Assembly (NCBI RefSeq): GCF_000422705.1
Contig: NZ_AUGO01000001.1
Span: 248,001 to 312,000, forward strand
Reading direction: 5' to 3'
Length of the DNA stretch: 64,000 nucleotides
Origin: Flavobacterium soli DSM 19725
Lineage (GTDB): Bacteria; Bacteroidota; Bacteroidia; Flavobacteriales; Flavobacteriaceae
Shown: positions 50,854 through 59,215 of the stretch, in pieces
Numbering within the stretch: position 1 is the stretch's first letter
Layout: every line of letters starts with the position of its first letter
The notes under the pieces: generated by a model
What the model was told of the DNA's origin: nothing
Seen by the model: the letters and a program-made list of their open reading frames with translations, nothing else
Databases searched by the model: none
Program-made: the position numbers and the translations under genes

Positions 50854-52434
50854 ATGAACACCACTACCCTTCCGTTTCCGACACTTGAAAATGAGTTCCT
50901 CGCCGCAATGTTGCGGCAAGCCATCGCACAACATCCCGTATGCCACGTATTCCATACCCCCAGAGCAGACCAGGAGGTCGCACAATTGACGGTGGAGGTA
51001 GCGGACAAGGCCATTGCCGACCAGCTGCAACAGCAGCCATGGGTGGCCAAGGCACTGCTCCACCACCAGACCAATGTATGCTTCTTCTACACCTCCCAGC
51101 TGCAGTCTCCCTCCTATCGGGCACATCCCTACGTGCTCTGCTACTGCCAGCCCAACGCCCTGCTCTATCGGGCAGAAGGGCTGGCAGCAGCACCCCTTCC
51201 CACTCTCGGCCGCAAGGGGTTCAAGAAAAAATGGGACCGCTTTACCGAGCAGTTGCAGCACGACCATGAACTGTATCAGGTTCAGCTGCAACAGCTCCAG
51301 GCGGATGGCTTTTCGCATAGCCTACTGGCTACCTACGAGCGGCTGCTTATCTGGAACACGGAGCAACTCGAGCGGCTGCATACGGGCCGGCGTCATGGCC
51401 ACCCCGATCTCAATAGCGGCATCCTCCAGCTGTTTTCCTACCTGCCCGAACTGCAGCGGCATTTCGTAGCCAAGAGCCCGAAACAGCTGTACCTGCCCTA
51501 TGTCCTGGATCAGGCGCGGAAGTGCGGGTTCGAACAGGACATGTACTATGGTGAGGCACTTTTGGAGGCCATCGCCATGACCGAAAACACACTCTTTGAA
51601 CACATAACACAACGGCTTTCCACCCTGAAGCGTCGTGCGAAGAAAAGATGGACCGAAGCGCAACACCCAGTCGCGGTAGCGTTACCCCCTAACGATCCAG
51701 CGGTCGCCATGGCCATAAGGTTCCTATCGCAACTGGCGGAAGTAGAACAGGCCTACCTTTTCCACCAGCTCACCTGCGGTGCCAACACGACCTATTACCT
51801 GCTGCTGATCGGAAAAGGATTGGGGAATGAAAGGTTAGAGTCGCTCACACAGTCACTGCACGACCGCACAGAGGGTAAGGCGGACTTCATGCTGCTGGGG
51901 CACGAGCGGTATTGGATCCAGAAGAACCTCTACCAGTACCAGCAGTTCTTTGTAGAGCTGGTGCAGGAGCAACAGCTGGTGTATTCCTCGAGTCAGTACC
52001 ATCCTGATTTCCACTGGGAGTTGCCCCACCATCCCTACCATGGGGACCTGCATTTCTATGGGAAGGCCACGCGCGATGCGGGCTTGCAGTTTGCCAGCAT
52101 CGTCCAGCATAACGACCGCAACTATCAGGGGCTGAAACAGCTGTTTGCACTGTTCTTCCTTTCCCTTTGCAGGACCCTAATCTTCGTAAGTACCTTTTAC
52201 CTGCCGCATTACCTTAGCAGCAAGGCGCTTTGGCAGCTGTGCGTTTATGCCGATCCGGCACTACGCAAGCACGAGTACCTGTTTGCTGAATTTTCGACGG
52301 ATTTCTTTTCGTTTGCGGACCAGCATCGGTCTGCCGATCACCGGCTATCGCGGCTTACGGACGAACAGGTGGGATTGCTGCAAAGGATCGTGGAGGGGCT
52401 TATGGCAGAGCTGCCGAAGGCCGAAGGGGACTAG
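50854..52434 (+). CDS. Unknown GC-rich accessory protein 3
   Basis: A 526-residue protein, the largest of the GC-rich set. It is rich in Gln, His, Tyr and Leu. Residues about 310-400 have a beta-alpha pattern (YYLLLIGKGLGN, then ADFMLLGHERYW), and the last ~150 are helical with a hydrophobic FALFFLSLCRTLIFVSTFYLP. This order resembles a nucleotidyltransferase-like part followed by a HEPN-like helical part, but the key residues of either fold are not clear, so this is only a suggestion. The leader TAAAACCAC lies at 50839-50847. A GGAG..CTCC hairpin at 52445-52473 may end the transcript. Confidence 0.6.
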   Translation: MNTTTLPFPTLENEFLAAMLRQAIAQHPVCHVFHTPRADQEVAQLTVEVADKAIADQLQQQPWVAKALLHHQTNVCFFYTSQLQSPSYRAHPYVLCYCQPNALLYRAEGLAAAPLPTLGRKGFKKKWDRFTEQLQHDHELYQVQLQQLQADGFSHSLLATYERLLIWNTEQLERLHTGRRHGHPDLNSGILQLFSYLPELQRHFVAKSPKQLYLPYVLDQARKCGFEQDMYYGEALLEAIAMTENTLFEHITQRLSTLKRRAKKRWTEAQHPVAVALPPNDPAVAMAIRFLSQLAEVEQAYLFHQLTCGANTTYYLLLIGKGLGNERLESLTQSLHDRTEGKADFMLLGHERYWIQKNLYQYQQFFVELVQEQQLVYSSSQYHPDFHWELPHHPYHGDLHFYGKATRDAGLQFASIVQHNDRNYQGLKQLFALFFLSLCRTLIFVSTFYLPHYLSSKALWQLCVYADPALRKHEYLFAEFSTDFFSFADQHRSADHRLSRLTDEQVGLLQRIVEGLMAELPKAEGD

Positions 52435-52936
52435 CCTCCCTAAAAGGAGCCACGGCCACTATAGCGTGACTCCCTGCCGGTTTCGGATCAGATCCAAAAC
52501 CTGGACGCAACCCGATCACTGCCTCCGAATTTGCCCAAATAAAAAGAAGGCATTCCATTGCTGCCATCTACCTGCTTGCTTCCAGCCCTATGGTCATCCG
52601 AGTACCTACCACCTCCATTTTCCCCAATACCTACAAAATCTAACGCAATGAGGTTATGCCTCCACCTTGCCATCCGCAAAGTAAGCATATGTGAAAAAGG
52701 TGGAACGGTAGTAAACGGCAGCCATACCACTATTGGCTATGCAAGAGGGGCCAGCAAAGAATGGGCCGCCGAAGCCTATTCCTTTTTTAAACTGGATTGA
52801 TTCCTATATATTAGATTCTTCAAAAAAAATGATTATTCTAACAGAATACTAAAATCAAACAGGATTATTTTATCAAATATGTATTCTGATATTGTTTCAA
52901 ATATATATTTTTGTTTTTCATAAAATCGACTGCTTT
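52435..52936. other. Gap after the GC-rich genes
   Basis: About 500 bases. The first part is GC-rich with a hairpin GGAGCCACG/CGTGACTCC (52445-52473) and short open frames without support; one ends at 52800 with a protein-like tail (GYARGASKEWAAEAYSFF). After 52800 the composition drops to flavobacterial AT-richness, so the right end of the accessory region is near 52.8 kb. Confidence 0.55.
52906..52913 (+). promoter_or_regulatory. Promoter -7 box of the TPR/LuxR-type regulator
   Basis: TATTTTTG matches TAnnTTTG, 23 bases before the ATG at 52937, which makes the more upstream ATG at 52892 unlikely. Confidence 0.5.
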
Positions 52937-54424
52937 ATGAAATTGACGTATTGGTTCCTACTACTACTTTTTTTTATTTCGTTCGAATCGATGGGACAAA
53001 AGGGGCTTTCCAATTTCCAAATTGATAGCTTGTTGAAAACCGATTCTTTATCCATCTACAATAATCCTGAAAAATCGTATGCCTTAGCAAAAAAAATCTA
53101 TTGGGCATCTGAAAAAAACAAATACAATCTTGGTCTTGCAATGAGCTTGTACAAGATCTCACTCTACCATTCTGAAATACTCAACGACTATAAGAAATCG
53201 CTTGCCTATAATGACAAGGGGTATGAATTTGCACAAAAAATCAACAACGATTCTCTTTTACTTTTTTATACTTTCAGCAAAGGTACTCTATATGGAAAGC
53301 TAGGTTTTCATGAAAAATCTCTTCGGATATTTGATGATTGCCTTCAACAAACCAAAAGTATCAAGAACTTAAAAAGACGAAGCTTATTTAGAGGAGATCT
53401 ATATACCTACAAGGCAGTCTCCCTTAGCCATTCTCAACCTCATCCCTCCAATAAAGTATTGCTTGACATCTATATCAAGGCAATGAACGAATATGAAAAG
53501 GCCTTAGACAAATGTGTAAACCCAGGCTATACAAATGTTGGCGTCTATTACTTTCATTTAAAAAATTACGAAAAAGCCGATTATTATTTGAAGAAAGCCG
53601 CAGCCTTCTTCAAATTGAAAAACTTAGTAAGCTGTGAAATAGAATATACCAATCTGGGAGACCTCAACTACGAAACCGGCCATTATGAAACTGCCTTTCA
53701 ATATTTAGATAGCTCGAACACCATTTGCTTCGAGAAACCGCGTGACAATTATTACCTGATCTCCAAAAATTATGAAACCTACAAGAATATATATACCCAA
53801 CTTGGGGATAAGGATTCTATCATAAAATATCAGAAGCTAGAGATGGCATATAATGACAGTCTCGCTTTTGATAAAGAAAACCGTCGTCGGGAATCGGTTA
53901 GCTATATCATGGCAAAAAATGAAAACGATAACAAGAAACTAGAAAAAAATACTCGGAGAATTATTTTATTCTCCGTTTTGACCATCCTGGTAACAGGAGT
54001 CCTGCTGACCATTTATTATAGAAGAAGCAACAAAACTTTAAAAGGAAAGAACTTGCTGAAAGAAAAAGAACTTGAAGAGGATCTTGAAAAAAGAGCAGTC
54101 CAAATTCAGCAACTCAAACAAAAAGTATCCAGCTCCTATGATGAATTGATTGTGATGGCAAAAAAAGACAATCCATTATTTGTTTCTTTTTTCAAGGAAC
54201 TATATCCTGATTTTTACCGCAAGCTAAAAGAGATTCAGCCAGGTCTGACCATTTTAGAACAAAAGGTTTGCTTTTATCTTAAACTGAAATTCAGCACCAG
54301 AGAAATAGCCGATTGCACTTTCGTATCCGTAAAAGCTATCCAGACCAGAAAAAACAGATTGCGAAAACGCCTTTTTATTGAAGATGGAAAAGACATCTAT
54401 GACTGGATAGATGAACTCGATTAA
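52937..54424 (+). CDS. TPR-repeat membrane regulator with LuxR-type DNA-binding end
   Basis: A 495-residue protein: signal peptide/TM (MKLTYWFLLLLFFISFESMG), extracytoplasmic TPR-like helical repeats to about 325, a TM helix (RIILFSVLTILVTGVLLTIYY near 345-365), a coiled coil (LLKEKELEEDLEKRAVQIQQL) and a C-terminal helix-turn-helix (LTILEQKVCFYLKLKFSTRE, then KAIQTRKNRLRKRL). This layout is common in flavobacteria and probably couples an outside or envelope signal to transcription. It precedes two T9SS-secreted proteins and may regulate them, which is inferred from position. The start is chosen by the promoter box and signal peptide. Confidence 0.87.
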   Translation: MKLTYWFLLLLFFISFESMGQKGLSNFQIDSLLKTDSLSIYNNPEKSYALAKKIYWASEKNKYNLGLAMSLYKISLYHSEILNDYKKSLAYNDKGYEFAQKINNDSLLLFYTFSKGTLYGKLGFHEKSLRIFDDCLQQTKSIKNLKRRSLFRGDLYTYKAVSLSHSQPHPSNKVLLDIYIKAMNEYEKALDKCVNPGYTNVGVYYFHLKNYEKADYYLKKAAAFFKLKNLVSCEIEYTNLGDLNYETGHYETAFQYLDSSNTICFEKPRDNYYLISKNYETYKNIYTQLGDKDSIIKYQKLEMAYNDSLAFDKENRRRESVSYIMAKNENDNKKLEKNTRRIILFSVLTILVTGVLLTIYYRRSNKTLKGKNLLKEKELEEDLEKRAVQIQQLKQKVSSSYDELIVMAKKDNPLFVSFFKELYPDFYRKLKEIQPGLTILEQKVCFYLKLKFSTREIADCTFVSVKAIQTRKNRLRKRLFIEDGKDIYDWIDELD

Positions 54425-54850
54425 TTTCTAAACTTCCTTCCCTTTTTTATAACCCCCAACTTCTATTTTTCTTTAAGAAAAAGATCAAACCACTATTGGA
54501 GCATTGTAACTATCATTTAGCAATGGTGTCCAAAACCCACAAATAATATAAATCGATTCTTGTTTCTCTATCCTTTTAATTTCATACTTCAAGAAGCAAA
54601 AAAAACAAGCAGCACTTATTTGACATTTTTCATTATTTTAAAAAACTGTTTTTCAGCAGCTTAAAAAATGTAGTATCTGTGTAGGATGTGGTTTTTTGGT
54701 TTTGTTAGTCCCAAAATTTACATTTGGCCGTATTTAAAAATATACATTAATACTTTTTTTTAAAACATTATGTGTTTTTTAAAACAGATGTGATACAAAA
54801 ATGAAACAAGTTTTTTAAATACATTTCTATTAACTTAAACCAAAATTATC
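54425..54850. other. AT-rich gap with promoter of the first T9SS protein gene
   Basis: About 425 bases without a gene. A promoter fitting TTG-N20-TAnnTTTG ends with TACATTTG at 54719-54726, leaving a leader of about 120 bases before the ATG at 54851. No terminator for the upstream regulator was seen. Confidence 0.6.
54696..54726 (+). promoter_or_regulatory. Promoter of the first T9SS protein gene
   Basis: TTG (54696-54698), a 20-base spacer and TACATTTG (54719-54726) match the Bacteroidota promoter pattern. Confidence 0.55.
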
Positions 54851-57800
54851 ATGAAGAAAATTACCTTGTTAAGTGCTTTCCTCTTTCTCATCATGTGGGG
54901 AAGTCAAGCACAATGTATCCGGACGTCTTTGTATCCCTTCCAACCCTACGTATCCAATAATCTTGGATTGCCAGAAACGGTAACTTCAGGAGCCTATTCC
55001 AGTGAATATTCTCAAGTTATTAATTTAACTATTGGAACTGATTATGTATTTACCTGTATACAAAATACCAACAACACAGAAAAATACATTACAGTAACCG
55101 ATTATTCTAACGAAGTAATTGCCTATGGTGCTTCTCCTTTAACCGTTGAGGCTATAACTACCAACCAAATTAGATTGCACTATTCTGATAATGCAGATTG
55201 TGCATCAACTGGGTCAGGTCATACGGTAACCCTCATGGCATTATTGGATTGTTCACCTCCTTTAGATGTATCAGTTTCAAACATTACCACAACAAATGCT
55301 ACATTCGAATGGCAACCTCAGGGAGATGAAACAGCTTGGCAGGTATTGGTTTTGCCAAATGGATCTACTGCTCCAACAGCTGAAACTGAAGGAACAGATG
55401 TAACAAACGACCCTACTTACACCCACACCACTTTAACCGCTGCTGGAAATTTTAAATTCTATGTCAGAGCGAATTGTGGTTCAGAATTTAGTCCGTGGAG
55501 CAGTCCCTTAAATTTTGCTAGCGGTTGTGATCCTATAACCTCTTTCTCTGAAAATTTTGACAGTGTGCCAACAAATACAATTCCAATTTGTTGGTATCAA
55601 ATTAAAAATGGTTCGGGTTCTTCTCCAAATTCATTAGTAACGGTTATGAATTTTTCGGCCTACAGCCCTGCAAATGTTATGTATCTATACAGTGAAAATA
55701 CAGGCTCTGAGGCAAATTTAATTGTAGCTACACCTCAATTAGCAAATTTATCAGCAGGAACACACCGTTTAAAGCTTTTTGCAAGAAGTAGCGACCCATC
55801 ACAAAGTATTCAATTCGGGACCGTTAACAACACAACAGCTGATGCAGAATTTACCTTACTAGATGCCATCACAGTAACCGATACTTATCAAGAATATGCC
55901 ATCGACTATACGGTATATGAAGGAACAGATTCTTTTGTTGCCATTCGTCATAATGGATCACAATTTACTTCAGTGCTAATCGACGATGTCCGTTGGGAAG
56001 TGGCACCTCTTTGTGCTGATGTAACGCAAGTTACCATTCCAGCAGAAACCATTACTACCGAAACAGCTACCATCAACTGGATTGCAAATAGTGATGAAAC
56101 GCTATGGGATGTAGTATATGGACCTACAACGGTTAATGATCCTACAACATTAACACCAATTAGCCCAGCCCCAACAACTAATCCAGCGACTACACTAACT
56201 GGATTAACACCAAATACAAGTTATAATGTATGGGTTCGCTCTATTTGTGGTGAAAACATTGGTGGCTGGATAGGACCAAAAACATTCAAAACAGCTTGTA
56301 TCCCTTCCTCAACAATCAATGAAAGTTTTGACAATTATGCCTACAGCCAAATCCCAGATTGTTGGTCAGTAGTTAAAAACGGTGAAGGAGTATCCCAATA
56401 TTCTTCTGCTTTTGTTACCGACTACAATTTCTATTCTCCTTCACGTACTTTCATGCTAGGAAACTCTGACTCTGCATCAACTGGAAACATCATGCTAGTT
56501 TCTCCTGAATTATTAAATATTGCAGATGGAACACACCGTCTAAAATTTTATGCAAAAAGCGGAGGTGCGACAGGAAGCCTTGAAGTAGGTACTGTTGATA
56601 CTAATACCAATGATGCTGTTTTTATCGATATTGAAACCATCTCCATCACCTCGACTTATACAGAATATGTTGTGGAGTTTACAGATACTGCAATTACAGA
56701 CTCTTATTTTGCTTTCCGTTTTAATACTCCAGGAACATACAATAACATCTTTATTGATAATGTAGTATGGGAACCAATTCCTTCATGTGCTGATGTAACC
56801 GATATCACTGTACCAACAACTACGGTAAACACAGCTACTGTAAACTGGATTTCAAATGGAGATGAAACCGAGTGGGATGTAGTGTATGACCTTGCAACCG
56901 TTACAGATCCTACTACATTAACACCAATCGATCCCGCACCAACTTCAAATACAGAAGCTACATTAACTGGATTATCTGAAAATACTTCTTATAAAGTTTG
57001 GGTACGTTCTGTTTGTGGAGGGGAAAATGGAGCATGGATTGGCCCCATAACGTTCAAAACGCCTTGTATAGCCGTTACCTCTTTTGACGAAAATGTAAAC
57101 AGCACTGCTGTTGGTGTTTTGCCAGACTGCTGGTCGGCAGTAAAAAACGGTACTGGTATTTCTGAATATGCTACTTGTAATGTAATAGATTATTATTTTA
57201 ACTCTCCTTCTCGAACTATTGTATTGAACAATGCCGGTTCTACCGATGAAGCAAACATCTTGCTGGTATCGCCAAGTTTAGGAAACCTTTCGGCTGGAAC
57301 ACACCGTGTAAAATTTTTCGCCAGAAGTGGTGGAGCAACAGGAAGCGTTCAAGTGGGTACTGTTGACAACACGAGTAATGATGCTGTTTTCTCCGAACTG
57401 GAAACTGTAGCCATAACTTCTACCTATGCTGAGTATATTGTGAACTTCACAGATTATAGTGGAGAGGATACTTTTATCGCTTTCCGTCACAATATATCAG
57501 GAGCTTACACTACAGTATATATTGATGATATCCGTTGGGAAGTAGCACCTTTATGTGCCGATGTAACGAATATTGCTGTTGCCGAAATAACAACTGAGAC
57601 TGCAAACATAACTTGGGAACCTCAAGGAACAGAAGCCAATTGGCAAGTCGCTTTTGGGCCTGCAACTACCACAGATCCTGAGATGCTAACACCAAGCGAA
57701 TTGCTGACGGTAACTAGCTTTCCTTTATCCGATTTGACAGAAAATACCAGCTATAAATTTTGGGTACGTTCTGCCTGTGGTGAACCAAACGGTAACGGAA

Positions 57801-58567
57801 TCTGGATGGGTCCAATCGAATTCACAACACAATGTCTTCCTACAACGGTTCCATTTACACAAAACTTTGAAACAGCAACAACCCCTGCCTTACCTAGCTG
57901 TTCTCTTTCAGAAAATACAGGTGGAAACCCATGGGGAACTACTACTGTAACCCAATATGGTTTTAATAGCAAAGTGCTACAATATATCTATACCTGTTCT
58001 TCTGCAGCAAATGCATGGTATTATACACAAGGAATTGCTTTAACTGCCGGACAAGAATACACGATTTCCTATAAATATGGAACCAACAATACGCTTTATG
58101 TAGAAAAACTAAAAGTAATGTTTGGTATGAGCCCTACTTCTGAAGACATGACCGAAGAAATTGCAAATCATGACAACATCAATTTTAATATTGCACAAAC
58201 GAATGAGACCCTGTTTACAGCTCCAGAAACAGGTGTATATTTCTTTGGTTTCAACGTTTACTCAGCATCTTGTCAATATAATTTATATGTAGATGATATC
58301 ACCATCGAAGCTGCGTTATCCAATCCAGATTTCAATAGTGCCAATTTCAAATTCTATCCAAATCCTGTAAAAGATGTTTTGAACTTATCATACGATCAAG
58401 CCATTACAAATGTTGCAGTATTCAATCTATTGGGTCAAAAAGTAATTGAGAATACGATCAATGCTACTACTGCACAAGTGGACATGTCTAATTTGGCCAC
58501 CGGAAGCTATCTTGTGAAAGTGACTTCAGAAAACCAAACCAAGACCATCAAAGTTATAAAAGAATAG
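54851..58567 (+). CDS. T9SS-secreted multidomain protein with fibronectin III and adhesin-like modules
   Basis: A 1238-residue secreted protein. The signal peptide ends near GSQAQ. After a first beta-rich domain (about 21-135) come alternating fibronectin type III modules (each starting CADVT and ending YKVWVRSVCG.. or similar) and jelly-roll modules of the cleaved-adhesin/choice-of-anchor-J type (SFSENFDS ... IDDVRWE), repeated three times at about 260-residue spacing. A last fibronectin module and a final jelly roll follow. The end is a type A T9SS sorting domain (FKFYPNPVKDVLNLSYDQ ... KTIKVIKE). It probably acts on the cell surface or outside in adhesion or binding of polymers. The next secreted gene is a shorter paralogue. 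Confidence 0.9.
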   Translation: MKKITLLSAFLFLIMWGSQAQCIRTSLYPFQPYVSNNLGLPETVTSGAYSSEYSQVINLTIGTDYVFTCIQNTNNTEKYITVTDYSNEVIAYGASPLTVEAITTNQIRLHYSDNADCASTGSGHTVTLMALLDCSPPLDVSVSNITTTNATFEWQPQGDETAWQVLVLPNGSTAPTAETEGTDVTNDPTYTHTTLTAAGNFKFYVRANCGSEFSPWSSPLNFASGCDPITSFSENFDSVPTNTIPICWYQIKNGSGSSPNSLVTVMNFSAYSPANVMYLYSENTGSEANLIVATPQLANLSAGTHRLKLFARSSDPSQSIQFGTVNNTTADAEFTLLDAITVTDTYQEYAIDYTVYEGTDSFVAIRHNGSQFTSVLIDDVRWEVAPLCADVTQVTIPAETITTETATINWIANSDETLWDVVYGPTTVNDPTTLTPISPAPTTNPATTLTGLTPNTSYNVWVRSICGENIGGWIGPKTFKTACIPSSTINESFDNYAYSQIPDCWSVVKNGEGVSQYSSAFVTDYNFYSPSRTFMLGNSDSASTGNIMLVSPELLNIADGTHRLKFYAKSGGATGSLEVGTVDTNTNDAVFIDIETISITSTYTEYVVEFTDTAITDSYFAFRFNTPGTYNNIFIDNVVWEPIPSCADVTDITVPTTTVNTATVNWISNGDETEWDVVYDLATVTDPTTLTPIDPAPTSNTEATLTGLSENTSYKVWVRSVCGGENGAWIGPITFKTPCIAVTSFDENVNSTAVGVLPDCWSAVKNGTGISEYATCNVIDYYFNSPSRTIVLNNAGSTDEANILLVSPSLGNLSAGTHRVKFFARSGGATGSVQVGTVDNTSNDAVFSELETVAITSTYAEYIVNFTDYSGEDTFIAFRHNISGAYTTVYIDDIRWEVAPLCADVTNIAVAEITTETANITWEPQGTEANWQVAFGPATTTDPEMLTPSELLTVTSFPLSDLTENTSYKFWVRSACGEPNGNGIWMGPIEFTTQCLPTTVPFTQNFETATTPALPSCSLSENTGGNPWGTTTVTQYGFNSKVLQYIYTCSSAANAWYYTQGIALTAGQEYTISYKYGTNNTLYVEKLKVMFGMSPTSEDMTEEIANHDNINFNIAQTNETLFTAPETGVYFFGFNVYSASCQYNLYVDDITIEAALSNPDFNSANFKFYPNPVKDVLNLSYDQAITNVAVFNLLGQKVIENTINATTAQVDMSNLATGSYLVKVTSENQTKTIKVIKE

Positions 58568-58604
58568 TGATTGATAATTCTTAGGTTGTTTCTATTGATC
58601 ATTG

Positions 58605-58640
58605 AAAGCCTTCAGGAGTAATCCTGGAGGCTTTATTCTA
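58605..58640 (+). terminator. Terminator of the first T9SS protein gene
   Basis: AAAGCCTTCAGGA (58605-58617) pairs with TCCTGGAGGCTTT (58622-58634, one T-G pair) around GTAA, followed by a short T-rich stretch. Confidence 0.8.
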
Positions 58641-58823
58641 AAAACATTCAAACTACAAACCGATAATTTTTTTTGTTAATTGTTGAAAGCTCCCTGTCTT
58701 TTGTAATCATAATAGCCAAAGACAACACTCTGGTTTTTGTTAATCCCCCTACCGAGTGTGATGAGGTTTATACCCATCAATGGAGCACAATAAATCCTGA
58801 TAGCAGTATCAGGATTTTTTTTA
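58641..58823 (+). ncRNA. Candidate small RNA ending at an orphan terminator
   Basis: A strong hairpin, AAATCCTGATA (58792-58802) with TATCAGGATTT (58807-58817) and a run of eight T, lies after about 150 bases that contain no open frame. It may end a small RNA or be a remnant of a lost gene. There is no direct evidence for transcription, and the 5' end is not defined. Confidence 0.3.
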
Positions 58824-58851
58824 TGGCTTAGTCGACCATTTATTTCTAATT

Positions 58852-58989
58852 ATGAACCTCACTTATCCTGAAATAGATTTACACATAAGTATAAAAATAG
58901 GGAAAGATATTCAAGGGCAAAATGAAAGACCTCAACCTAAGACTTTAAAAAAGGCCATTCCTCATGTTTTTGATAAATCAAGAGGTTAA
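58852..58989 (+). CDS. Possible 45-residue small protein
   Basis: ATG to TAA encodes MNLTYPEIDLHISIKIGKD and a basic tail ending KSRG. The amphipathic pattern is plausible, but there is no recognised family, no clear promoter, and chance cannot be excluded. It may instead be a fragment of a lost gene. Confidence 0.25.
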   Translation: MNLTYPEIDLHISIKIGKDIQGQNERPQPKTLKKAIPHVFDKSRG

Positions 58990-59183
58990 TGAAGCTTCAA
59001 AACCCAAAATTCATTTACCAAAGAGCGTTTTTCGATAATCACCTAGCTTTTATTGCTCATCTACCGTTATTGCTGGTTGCACAGGTAATTATTAGCTTTC
59101 AAAATGCAGTAATTTTTAAAGTTATAATCATAAAAACCTGTGTTAATTTACACTTTTAGTGATTTATAAACATATTGATGCCT

Positions 59184-59191
59184 TATTTTTG
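59184..59191 (+). promoter_or_regulatory. Promoter -7 box of the second T9SS protein gene
   Basis: TATTTTTG matches TAnnTTTG and ends 24 bases before the ATG at 59216. Confidence 0.55.
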
Positions 59192-59215
59192 CGAAATATT
59201 TAAAAACCATCTGCT

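Larger units (their letters stand above)
58568..59215. other. Gap with two terminators and a possible small gene
   Basis: About 650 bases. It contains the terminator of the first T9SS gene (58605-58640), a second strong terminator with no gene before it (58792-58823), a 45-codon frame at 58852-58989 and the promoter box at 59184-59191. Confidence 0.6.

Noticed and set aside
52558..52800. 80-codon plus-strand frame after the GC-rich trio
   Set aside because: Only the last ~40 residues look protein-like, there is no promoter or leader motif, and composition changes within the frame. At most it is a gene remnant.
24983..52936. Integrase, transposase or conjugation genes for the accessory region
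   Set aside because: I looked for these because of the tRNA position and mosaic composition, but no protein in the interval shows the motifs of any of them.
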